Assembly (NCBI GenBank): GCA_020746105.1
Contig: CM036618.1
Coordinates: forward strand, 119,151,161-119,215,160
Direction of reading: 5' to 3'
DNA from: Trogon surrucura
Lineage: Eukaryota; Chordata; Aves; Trogoniformes; Trogonidae
Length of the DNA: 64,000 nt
Under the pieces are notes generated by a model. It made no database searches. It saw only the letters and a list, made by a program, of their open reading frames with translations, and was not told where the DNA came from. Below are positions 36,945 through 48,173 of this stretch, one piece after another (positions within the stretch are counted from its first letter, which is position 1; each line of letters starts with the position of its first letter). The translations under genes and the position numbers were made by a program.

Positions 36945-37195
36945 ACGGCACGAATCCGATTTCAAACGTTGGTTTCTTTTGTAGCGGCCCACTTTTCTCC
37001 CCTTTGGTGTCCGCGGTGGTTAGGGAGTTACGGCGCGGAATCGGCCGCCATCGCTCTGCAGCCTTCCCGAGCTTTCCGCAACGAACGGAAGATCTTTCAC
37101 AAACTCTGCCACGAGGTTTCTGGGAGGAACGGTGCCAAGGCAGGGCATCCAGCTCACGACAAGACACACCGGCCGGGTGTCACGAACGACCCGCA
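36945..37195. promoter_or_regulatory. CpG-island-like cluster
   Basis: I count about 25 CpG in 250 bp at roughly 55 percent G+C, giving an observed/expected near 1.3 by hand. The flanks are CpG-poor and an A-rich stretch follows at 37200-37360. This meets the usual numerical idea of a small CpG island. It could mark an unannotated promoter or first exon. The overlapping frames (36888-37367 and 36890-37330, plus) show no recognised domain. Confidence 0.45.
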
Positions 37196-39751
37196 ACAGA
37201 AGGGACTAAATCCAAACCCGGCAACAAAAGTGATTCCCCCTTCCACTCCCTCCCCCCAAAAAAATCAGCAAAATCCAAGCAAAAGAACAACAGTAAAATT
37301 ACAGGGTTCAATGAGAAAGAAGTGGGGTGAGAGTCAAAAAAATAACAAAAAAAAAATCGAATTTTAAAGTGACTTGTTTGTAACTGAGGGTTTCAAGGAG
37401 GAAAAATACCTGGTAAAATGACACTGCCCAGTTCAAATCCAGCAATAATTCATAATTAAAAATGATAGCTAATGACCATCTAGACAAAGCTATAAAGAAT
37501 AAAGGCAAAAGCCCAATTCCTCCAAAAGAGTTTCTGTTACTACTTTATTTCCTGTTAAGCAATTCATTATGTGGGTCAGGATGGGTCATTACATGGTTTC
37601 ATATCCATTTTAGACCTTCAGTTATCATGCTCATTACTGCATTTATTTATTCTGCCACACAGGAAATGGGCTTTATTTTCTTTTCTGCAGAACTCGATAC
37701 CTACAACTGGTTGCTTACAAAACTTTCATAGGTTTGTTGTGTAATCACAAACCAAATATTTGTGGTTTTTCTAAAACACTGGTCTAATATCCTCCGACCT
37801 GCCATTCCCATACGTTAGCTAGAATTTCTATCTTCTCCAAGTAACATGTTGCCACAAACTGCTGGCCCTGCTTATTCTTATTTTATGTTTATATAAACCA
37901 AGAGAAATGCCAACAAGGTCAGTGAAGTCCTTGAGGATTTATTTAAGCCGCTCTACCCTTAGCCCCACGTACCACAGAGGGAGTCAGGTCTCTGGTTCCC
38001 TTCTCACATGCTTGAAGTCTTGAAAGGAACCTGGTGTCATCAGCCTGATTTTCAAAAGGCAGCTCCGTCACAAGTCAATAAGCTTAGCGTTCTCTCCATT
38101 TATGTTATTTCTAAGCTCAAAATTCAAAATGTGGGTCTAGAACGAAAACAGAAATACATTGAGGACTGGGTATGTTTAACCTCAAAGTCCCTTAAAAGAT
38201 TTCCCCGTGAGATGGGGAAAAAACCTCAAACGATTTTTTCAAGCTTTCAAATTCAAGTCAAGATTTGGACATGGGAAGAACTTCAGGTAGACTTAAAAAC
38301 ACCTCAACGTATTTTTTTGAATCATCACCTTAACTTCATGAACTTGCAAACTAATTACCAGGAAGCAGAAATACAGACAGGCTTAAGAAAGGCTTTTCTT
38401 GAGGTGTTACCGGCCCAGGCAGACACGGGAGGAAAAGGAAATTTCATCAGAAAGTCTGAGGTTTTCCAAGCAGTTGTGAAAGCAAAAGTTCAGATAGTTT
38501 GGATAAGGTTCAGGTGAAAATTAATTAGGTGAGCTGGAGAACAGTTGAAAAAAAAAAACCCTTTCCTAGCGTAAACTGAGTGAAGGGAGTGCTATAAAGG
38601 AAACTGCTCCCTGGTTCTAACAGAGCCTGGTATGGGAAGTTCACCTTCCTATCTGTTCATCCCCGCTGGAGGTGAGCAGCAAGAGTGTGAATTTCCAAGT
38701 GTTCAACACGGAGCACTGCACTCTTGCAGAATTCTTCCTCATCTGAAATCTGCCGGCACCAGTGAAAGCGTTATTTACAATTGCATCTATTCCTGGAAGC
38801 CCAGATCCAACACCATTTTAAATCCTTAATTCCACAGGTATCCACACGGGGATTTCGCTCTTGGACCAGTGCTGCTATTAGCATCAGCTACTTTACTCCT
38901 CAAATCAAAAAATAAAATAAATAAAAAAAAAACCAGAAAAATCTGTGAGCAACAGAATGCGTGAAATCTGGTATTTTATGGGTTTGCTTCTCATGGTCAC
39001 ATTTCCTTCTGTTTAGAAATATGTATGCTCTGATAAAAGCTTCTTCTATTATTAATAAAGGCTTTTTCACGTGGACACTTGGGGATTTAATACAATATAA
39101 GCTCAAACCACAGCCTTTTCCCCAGTGGAGACACTAATAGGGTCTCTCTCCTCTACCTTACCGCCTTTTTTTGACAAGACACGTTGGAAAGGCTTCCCTG
39201 AAGGTAAACTTAGCAAGACAAACTGGTCTTGGATTAGGACACGTAGCGAAGACTGTGGCTGCACCCTCTGGACTCAGTTAATGCTGGCACAGGCCCTGGG
39301 GAAAGCACAAATCCCACGCAAACAGCCGTGTTTGCTTAGTCCTGGATTGATTGAAATACCTCGCTCCCACCACAAAGACTGCAGCAAGCGTGCAAACAGG
39401 TTCGTGGCCCATCTCAAAGCCGGCAAGTTCTCTATTCATGCTCCAAAGCCAGCCTTCCCGTTGAAAAAACTGAAATGCTGCCTGAAGTCCGTGAACGGGA
39501 CATTTGCCAGGGAGTGCAGGCTTGGTTCATGCCCTGTAGGTGGGTGATCCCACTCCAGCTCCCTTCCAGCATTCCCGTCCGCAAGGCACCCGAGCATCGA
39601 ATACGAAAACAAACCCTGGCAGCTGCTTTCTTCACGTCCCCACTGCAGCTGCAGGGAGTGGCTTTTCAGCTCTGCGTTGCTCTAAAAGCACTTCAAAAGG
39701 AGGCCGAAAGCAACTAGATGCACTTTTGTTCATTTTTTAAAATGTTCTCAG

Positions 39752-39790
39752 TTGCATTATCAATCACCAGCTGAGGATGTGTACGGCCCG
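39752..39790. mobile_element. Possible single MITE arm
   Basis: TTGCATTATCAATCACCAGC, then TGAGGATGTGTACGGCCCG, resembles the right arm of the 29320-type MITE (ATGCTGATTTACACCAGCTG, then AGGATCTGGCCC). No left arm is visible. Confidence 0.3.
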
Positions 39791-42700
39791 TCAGTCCGAC
39801 TACGGTTATAAGCCTGGTGCCTGCGATGTGACTACACACACCACTCCGTGCAGGGTATCTTTCCCCCACGTGCTCTTACACCAGATTCCATACGCTACTT
39901 TTCCTATTTAATTAGCGTGAAAAATTTCTAATCCTTGTTATTTAACAATCTGTATCTCCAGGTTGGGGTTAACTTAGCTGATTGTTAATTGTACAAATGA
40001 AAAGACTGATCCCTGCATGCAAGAAGAGAAACGCTTTAGCAGTGGGATTATACATAATTTACACATTGTTTGAGACCTTTTTTATGTCACCGCTGATATA
40101 AAGGGCCATAACATACATAAATATGAATAGAATCGGTCTTGTGAAGTTCTTCCAGACAGATTCTTGCCTGATGGATGGTCTCACTGGGACATTCTGGAGA
40201 GAGATACTGATTTCTTCAGGTGCTGGTGTGAGCCTGTTTCTCCAGAGAATACAGAAACCCCAGCTACCTACCAACGGGAGACTTCCGCAGTAAGAACATG
40301 CTCAATTTGAAGCCTGAACTTCTTATTTTTAGTTTCAGCATTCACTCAAAACATTAAAGAAGAATAAAATGCTGAGGGAGACAGCAGACAAGAGTCTCAG
40401 CTCGCCTCAATCAGCACCACAGTCAATACTAACCGAGGATCTCCGCGACGTTGCCAAAACAAACTGCTGTGTGGCCAGAGAAGAAAGTGGTCAAGCATGT
40501 TTGATACGTTTGATTACCTCCCAAAACAACAGCACAAAACTGCATGGCTAAGGGTATTTTTATTCTCAGATGCGTGGTAACTGAAACACACAACCTCTGT
40601 TCAGCAGTAACTGGGGAGTGTTCATTCAAAAGGCTGTCTAAAATCAGATAACTGCAGTAAGTTGGGATGTTTTCTTTACCAGGGTCATGCCCTGTATTGC
40701 CAACAGTCCGAGTTTTCACATTTAGGAGAAAAAGTACAGTGGGCTGAGAAGATTGCTACGAAGAAGAAAACTGAACAAAATTAATATTCATGTTCTTCAT
40801 GCAAATATAGACATTCACATTCAAATAAGGACAGTCAATACCTTTTCCTGTAAACTTGATTATTAGTTATTTCCTGTTTAAACTAGTTCTGTCATCCAGT
40901 CAGGGTGCAGAGTAAGGACTGCACGAGCTAGACAAGCAAATCCAAACTCAAGTCAGAAAAAGCTACTCATCGGAGTAAGTATTTTGCATACGGCTTAGGA
41001 TTTATTTCCTTAAATCGCTGGGCAAGTATTTGTAAATAAGGAACACACTTGCAATTGTCAGGACTGGCTAAGAAATAGGAAGAGATCATTAAATCAAATC
41101 ATTTAGTGAAAAAAAACCCCAAGTTGATTCAGCTGATAATGACAAAAATGATCTTAGCAGTTCTCATGTGGATTTGAGTTTTAAACCCTAAATAAAGACT
41201 CCTTCAGTTCTAGCAGCTAGAAAAGAGGAGAACAAAGTCTGGAAACTGATAGTAATTGTTCACTTCTGACTTGCTCTTTACCTCTAGGAAGGCACTAGAC
41301 CTGTAGCCACCTACACAGCGGATGTAGTAATGAATATCCACCTGGCACAGGGACGGGGCTGAGATTTATCTCGTTAGCGTATGGAGATTGCCACGGGCAG
41401 AACTTCATAGAACTGCTGCTGTTTACTGTATTCAGAAAATACCTTTCAGTTGCTAAACTACTGAACGGGGTAAATAATGGTTCAACGTCGCTTTAGAAGT
41501 CTCTGCCAACAACTCGGTGCAGTTTGATTCTTATCATCAACCTGTCTTCATCATGAAGGATCTCCCTTTGTAAATGAAGAAAGGGAGGAGTTTGCAGAAG
41601 CTATTAGGAACAGAGCCGACCGCATTCTTGGTCATAAATAAGCTGCCTGAAAAATACACTTTTGTCTATTCCCAAAACAACTTATGGTTAACTCATGGTT
41701 TGTTCCACAAAGAACAGATGTGAATACATACACCTCAGAAAACACGATGCTTGTGAAATGTTCATTTTCAGCACCCTCCATCCAAGCCCTGTGAACTCTG
41801 ACTTACACACTGTAGTCATACAGGTAGATTATATGAAGATCCTGAACGAATTACTTTTAGTTCTGGTTTTTGTGTTTAATGTCTGAGAGAACAGCAAAGG
41901 AGAAAACCTCTTGCTTATGGGAGGATACAGCTATTTTTGTGAGAACAGGGAACCTCTACCTACTAAGTATGGCAGAACATGTCCAAAACACAGTGAAGAG
42001 GAAAGGTACAACATTGACAGCCTCAAACAATCCTTTCCTGACTGAGAAGCACAACGGACTTCACTAGTTCCACTGGAAAAGATCTCCATTAACTACACAG
42101 TTGTATATTTTACGTTTCTGAGGGCTCTACAAGGTCCTAACGCACACAAATTAGATTCCTTCCCCCTTTATTTTAGCTTGAGAAAACACCAACCAATCTA
42201 CCTTCGCTCCCGCTGCGAGCCGTCTCGTCCCCCTTTCACTCACTGTCACTTTACAAAAGCACAGGGGACGCAGCGGTGCGGCTGTGGTTCTAACCTGGCC
42301 GTCCAGTTTAAGATTCTCCCTTCCACCAAAGCTCATTGTCAGTAAGACGAGACGGAGCAGAAGACGACAGACCACATCCGAGCAACTCACAATGTTACGT
42401 GCAGATACTTCAGAGGTCTACACCCAGCGAAGGAAGGAGAAGAAAGAAACCAGCGAAGAAGAAAACAGAGAGGACCTTGTCAGAGCTCAGAAGTAAACAG
42501 AACGGAGGAGAGGGACTGCAGATGCTTTAACGCAGCGTAGGCTGGCACTGCAAAGCCGTGCCCCGTATCAGCACGGCCTGCCTTCATTTAAAAGCAGACG
42601 TTTGCTTCTGCAAAGCCTTATGGCAGCTTTTTCACTCCGATAAAAAACGTTCACGTTGCCAGAGCAGAAAATGTCCTTTTTCATGGGAAAAGCAATTGTT

Positions 42701-43367
42701 GATGCTGGCAATCGACGGAGGCTTACAGCCAAGGGTTTAACATGGCAGCATTCTTTTGCCTTAAGTGGTTTCTTGGACCCCTACTCTGTTGCAAAAGACG
42801 TCCGCGTGGAATATGTGCTCTCCAGCCTAAAAACGGAGCTCTCCTCCCTCCTCCAGCGCAGGCGGGGTACCACAGACTCTTGCCTAGCTGGTCTAACAGC
42901 TGGGATACAGCCTGGGTCCCTACCACAATTTGATCACCTGAAATGAAAGTGTTAACATGTACTTGGAATCAAGGCTGGTATTTTTGTTATCGTTTTGCAA
43001 AGTGAATTCTTAGTTATGAAGCGAAGGCACTACAGGGAAGGAAAAGGCCACTTGGCCTAATAAACTTTCCCCCTTTGGGGTTAGCTGAACACCACCTCCT
43101 TCAATCCCCCTCTCTCTCTGCAGAAATAAAATACGTCTCCTTCGCTCCTGAACTCGTTTATAAAAGCTTGATTTAAGGGCCTAACTTGGCAACATGTTCC
43201 ATATGTCTGTTATTCTAGGAGCGCGCGGGCAAAGGGCCAAGCGCAGAGCTCGTGCAATGGGCACAATTCTCCCTGCTTGCTCCGGGAGTTGTACCCGCCT
43301 TCGCCTCAGCTTAATTTGCTCCAGCTTGCCTACGCTTACAGAAGAGGGCTGGGGATGAGGAAAGCTG

Positions 43368-43455
43368 AGTTGCATTCCCAGCTCTGCCAGAGGTTTGCCA
43401 TGAGACCGAAGGGAAAACAACCTCTTGGCTTTGTTCTGCCTCAGTTTACACGGGC
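43368..43455 (+). mobile_element. MIR-like CORE-SINE remnant
   Basis: GTTGCATTCCCAGCTCTGCC (family: GTTYGAATCCCAGCTCTGCC), a diverged GTTTGCCATGAGACCGAAGG, AACAACCTCTTGGC and CTGCCTCAGTTTACACGG (family: GCCTCAGTTTCCCCATC) occur in MIR order with plausible spacing. About 88 bp remain, and the 3' half of the SINE is missing or unrecognisable. Alignment was by eye. Confidence 0.6.
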
Positions 43456-44466
43456 TCTGAGCTACTCATCCCCTCCAAGGGAGCTCCGGGAAACTTAATT
43501 AATAATGGCAACTACCAAGTCCTTCAGGAGACGGGCAAGAAATACCAAGCATACTGCAAGCAAAGGGGCAGTATCAAAACCAGGGCAGCTACATAAAAAA
43601 CCCACAACTGCCTTGCACGGCCTTACTAGGAAGGAGGGATATTTAAAATCAAATTAAGTTCTGCACCAAGTTCTGCAGACTCTGACTTTACAAGTGCAAA
43701 CTGTTCCAATGAAATCTAAGAGAATATTAACATTAATAAAAATATGCACGAAAGTGTTTACAGGGGCAGGCTCTGCATGACCGATCCTGACTACGTAGAA
43801 GAGCAATTACAGAAACCAACTTGGTCGGATCAGATCCCGAGAAGAAAACTGCGTAGCAGTGTGGCTACTAGTCATTTTTTTTTCCTCTGATTATTGCAGA
43901 GTGGCTAAAACCTTTACTGTCAGGCATTTCAGAATCAGAGAAGACCCGTCCTTTCCCCCAGCTTATCAATTCAGATGATGTCATCTTATAAAGAATTCCA
44001 TGCAGAAAAGTTAAGACTAATGTTTAGACACTGCAGTTATACCAGAGCCCGTTCCTTTCCCACTAACAATATGAAGTGCCTCAGACACATCCTCCAAAGA
44101 GGCCATCCAGAGAGGAGCAACGGTGCCAACCAACTCCGCTCCTGGTGCCCCCACTGCTAGACAATCCTGCAGCCACCTTTAACTGAGCCGCCAACACCCA
44201 TGCCCTTGCCTTGAAACACGTAACGTCACCGCTACGGCTACACCACCTTTCCCTCGTGACACTGGCAGGTCCGAACTACGTGGGCTGGCAAGGAGACATG
44301 GGTCAGGCCCCAAACTCTCATCCATCACAGATGCTTGACAGTATAAAAATAAAAAAAACTAAGAGGTTTGTCCAGCTACAAGTTGGCTTTACAACCCCCC
44401 ACGTAAGAATAAAGATGTTTGCCAGGTCTGGCACTGCTCTGTTTTGTACACTGCACCCTGCCACCC

Positions 44467-44595
44467 CGTGCAGGGGGATCACATCCATCATCGCCGCTTG
44501 CTTTGGCAGCACCCGGGATTTCTCCGTCTACCTTGCGGCACCGGCGAGCAGTGAAGCGGTGTTTGGAGAAAGCCACCCCGCTCGCCGTCACGTTC
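44467..44595. promoter_or_regulatory. CpG-rich patch
   Basis: I count about 13 CpG in roughly 130 bp, well above the surrounding sequence. It is shorter than a standard CpG island. No promoter element or exon is evident. Confidence 0.3.
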
Positions 44596-45113
44596 ATTCA
44601 CTGTGTGGTGAAGTCAAACCCATTGTGAACGGACTAAAAAAATCATCTCAACTGTCAGCAGCGGGATTTACACAACTTGCTTCTCTCCCTCGAAGAGTGA
44701 CTGCAGCGTGAAAACACGCCGTGCAGCCAGTAGCAGCGCCGGCTGGTTTCAAACAGAGCGAGCTGGGGGAAGGGGAGAGCTTAAACAACAACAAAAAAAA
44801 AGTCCTACAAAGAATTTCTTTCAGGTGAAGCCAAATAGACATTTACTGTAAATCCAACAGACCAGCTTCCCCATTTATTTTTTTCTTGCAACCCCTCAGA
44901 ACTCCCTCCCCACAGGTGGCAGATATTAGACCCCGCACAGCTCCGGCAGATGCAGGAGCCCATCACCGGCGGTCTCAGACTGCCCTCTACAGTCTCCTCA
45001 AGCAACCAACTCCGCAGCTGATCTCCAAGCTAAAGACCTGCCAAATCTGTCAGAACTTGTGACATAGTAAAGATACCGGAGTGTCACATATCAGGCAGAT
45101 AAGCCAGTAATAG

Positions 45114-45145
45114 CGAGCCATCCGCTCGGGGAAACGGATGGCTCG
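45114..45145. repeat. Perfect 11-bp inverted repeat (hairpin)
   Basis: CGAGCCATCCG (45114-45124) and CGGATGGCTCG (45135-45145) are exact reverse complements with a 10-nt loop, CTCGGGGAAA. The stem is G+C-rich and would be stable as RNA or cruciform DNA. No T-run follows, so it is not a terminator. Function is unknown. Confidence 0.9.
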
Positions 45146-47995
45146 GAGAGGGTCTCTCCACTTGGGACTCCTGCAGTACAAGAGATGATCTCGCAATCAC
45201 TATTCATTACAATTTCTTCCGCTACCTTATTCCTCCTTCATCCCTAGAAAGGTTGGGAACAGAGCGCAGGTTCACAGCTGACCTTGGCTACTGAAACCCC
45301 CCTGAGAAGAAATGAGTCACCTCCTCACCACCCGCTCCCACCCCCGCACCTCTCTGACACGTCTTTTTCCCCACCTGTCTCCAATGCAAGCACAGCTCAC
45401 ATTTTTGAAGCGTTTCTTCCATCCCTAATTACACTCCCAAACATCTTCAGGATGAAGCCGGTGTTTAAGAGATGACAAATGTTTGCCCCGATCTTTAATG
45501 ATGGCTACTTTCAAAGGCTGTTCCCTGATACGCTCTCCTCCACGATTTTTTTTCATAGCATCAAGCTATTGCTAGGTGGCAAAGAGGGGTGGTGGCAGGT
45601 AAGAAAGGAAAGATACCTGATGATTTTTTCATTTTTAAACGGAAGGGAAAAGACCACGTACCCTGCAACACCAGCTTACTGCAGGAAGCAACATGTCCCA
45701 TAATAGTGATTCGTGGAAATGGAGAAGAAAAGCCTGTAAAACCAACTCCAGATCTCACAGGCCATAGACAAAAGAAGAAAAAGAGGAAAAAAAACCCACC
45801 CACATGCGTGTGCGTGTATGTGTGTATAAATATACGCACCATGTCTTCATTAAACCCAGATAAAGTTTGTACACCTTCCCCATGGTGGCTGGCAAGAGCT
45901 TGCGTCCCAGAAGAACGGCTTTAATCTCATTTCAGACTCAATAACATAGTGCCAGATGTTCTTGGAAATCTATTTTGCCCCTGTACATTGTGCAATTAAC
46001 CTTTCGGTTTCCCAGAGATCAAATTAGAGCTGTGGAAATGTTTCCAAACCTCTCTCTTAACGAGAGAAGCATGGGGTGTTTGAACCAACTGCTGAGCCAT
46101 TTTCCCAGCCCTCTGTTCCTCTGGACGTGCCAGGAAGGATGTCAGGCCAGCCAGAGATGCCATTGTCTCGCTTGCTGGGGGGGGGGGAAATATAAATAGC
46201 GCAGGCTAGAAGTATTTTATCAAGTTCCTGACGTCAGAGCTTGATTATAAGCAGTGCAACCTAAAGAACTCTGTTTCCTTTGATTACAGAAATTTCCTAC
46301 AAATTATGGGCGTGTTTTTCTAGAAGGACAGCATTCCATCCAGAGGTATTTATCATCCTCACAGCTCTGTGTGGCACTCCAACAGGCAAGGATGCCGCTA
46401 AGCCCGCGGCCAGCAAATTGGCGACTGGTCCAACGAGCAGATTTTTCCGGGTAAGCACATCTGTCTGTGCCAAGCTCTGCTGATATCAGGCCACACACAC
46501 GTGACGGTATGGGCTTGTTCCTAAGACCAGTGCCTGCCTTGGGCCAAGTAATATATCACGGCTATGGCCACATTTAAGGGCGGAGATGCAGCTTCTTACC
46601 TGTCCAGTTAACTTAGCACCCACTCAGAGTCTGAGTGGACTTTGGGCTAGCTGAATTCTGATTTCAGGTCTGTTTAAACTCCGGAGTCACTCAGGTGGTT
46701 TCGCATCTTATTTCTGGCATGAAATCACAAGTAAGCTGCTGGAAATGATAAACGTAAAAGGGTTAAAAATTAAGTGCAATAAATTTTCCTATAGCGCCCA
46801 GGAGCAAACGCTGAAACGGAGATATGAGAGATCTCTGACAAGTACTTCTTAGGCAACCCAGCGCATTAAACCTCTCCATCATCTCCTTAATTCCATCACC
46901 TGGCATTTGCAGCCGGCCACAGGAAAAGCCAGAAAGCAAACAGAAAGGTAGCAGTAGCTCAAGAGCACATAAAAGGTTGCTTGGTCTTAGGATTTATTTA
47001 CTTACAGGTATCGATAGGATGTTATGCCCGTAGCTTGAGAGAGGGAAAAGTGTTTGTCTGTGTTAGCAAATATCTGTTGGTTCTAAATATTGACACAGTA
47101 GAACCTCGACGGTTTAATTCAGAACTTTCGCAGTAAGACACATCGAGACAATACGATCTATGTATTAAGGATAAAGACAGAATTTTGATTTTAAATTTAG
47201 CTCAAAACCACAGTGAACCAGATAAAATAGACGAGCATGAAGAGGAGGAAACTTTAACCTTTCAATTAGACAGCTCTGGGGCATCCGTGCCCCTGTTTAT
47301 TTATGAAGCTGCTACTATTGTTTTAATGTAAACAGGATTCAAAGTCGACTGGTAGCTAGGAGGGGCCAGTCGAAACGATTTGAAAGCAAGCTCCTTAGAA
47401 AAGCGCTGTTCTATTCATGGAAGCAGTTCCCATATCATGACCGAGGCGCTATTGAGAAAATAAACAAATATTTTTTTATTACAAGATGACAAAAGGGTTT
47501 CAATAGAAAAGCTGGCCAGATATGAAAACAAACTTTCACATATAAGGGCTTTTGATACACATGATTTACTCTGATGACAACGGGCCACGCTGAGAAGTGC
47601 TGAAAGCTTATTAATATCACACAAAAGACTTTTGTTTATCGTTTGCCGGACTGCACGGGAGTCGCAATAAGCACGGAGCAACGTGGCTGGTGCCCGGTCT
47701 TCAGAGCTGCAGAATGAAGGAAGATTTAGAGAACACGGCTGGAGCAAACCACAGAAATAAAGCCCGATTTGAAAGGCAAAGGGTAGCGATGCTGATGTTA
47801 CGAGCACAGCCCAGAGGTTTGGAGCTTTGAAGGTTCAGCTCAGCACCCAGAAGATTCGATCTTCATTTCAATCCCAGGGGAAAGGCAGCATTTCCCTTCC
47901 TCCCTCTCGCACTCCTGAGGCAGAATTCGGTACCAAGCGATTTTCGTTTGAGATCCCAAAGTGCTCAGTTTTAACCAACTGGAGACGACGTTGCT

Positions 47996-48173
47996 GAAAA
48001 GAGCCTGGCTCCGTCCTCCTGACACTCCCCCTTGACATATTTATAAACATTAATGAGGTCACCCCTCAGCCTCCTCTTCTCCAAGCTAAAGAGCCCCAGC
48101 TCCTTCAGCCTTTCCTCACCAGGGAGATGTTCCACTCCCTTCACCATCTTTGTGGCTCTGCGCTGGACTCTCA
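47996..48173 (-). mobile_element. Internal CR1 LINE fragment lacking its 3' end
   Basis: A minus-strand CR1 fragment that reads [20 protein letters not shown], then [17 protein letters not shown] and GARLFS. It belongs to or is near the subfamily of the 3-15 kb copies but is more diverged. It ends abruptly at about 47996 within the ORF, with no 3' UTR or tail, and at about 48173 on the 5' side. CR1 copies start from the 3' end, so the missing 3' end implies a later deletion. Confidence 0.93.

Larger units (their letters stand above)
36411..43367. other. Unique non-coding DNA, no gene seen
   Basis: About 7 kb without a recognisable gene. It holds a CpG-rich cluster at 36945-37195 (separate entry), a possible MITE arm at 39.76 kb, and a purine-rich stretch near 42429-42474. 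The 169-codon frame at 38008-38517 plus has no known domain. Its length is near the upper edge of what chance allows in 64 kb. Confidence 0.5.
43456..47995. other. Unique non-coding DNA, no gene seen
   Basis: No gene recognised. It holds a CpG-rich cluster at 44467-44595, an 11-bp perfect hairpin at 45114-45145, a short TG-rich tract near 45805-45828 and a G10 run near 46179. The 166-codon frame at 44211-44711 plus has no recognised domain and partly reflects the CpG-rich stretch. Confidence 0.5.

Noticed and set aside
36888..37367. 159- and 146-codon overlapping frames at the CpG cluster
   Set aside because: Both phases are open because of G+C content, and the C-terminus is a Lys/Asn-rich translation of an A-rich tract. 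The CpG cluster itself is reported instead.
38008..38517. 169-codon open frame in AT-rich DNA
   Set aside because: No recognised domain, signal or neighbour. A rough stop-codon estimate gives an expectation near one such frame in this window, and several others of similar length exist.
44211..44711. 166-codon open frame over a CpG-rich patch
   Set aside because: Higher G+C lowers stop frequency. Opposite-strand frames overlap it and no family is recognised.
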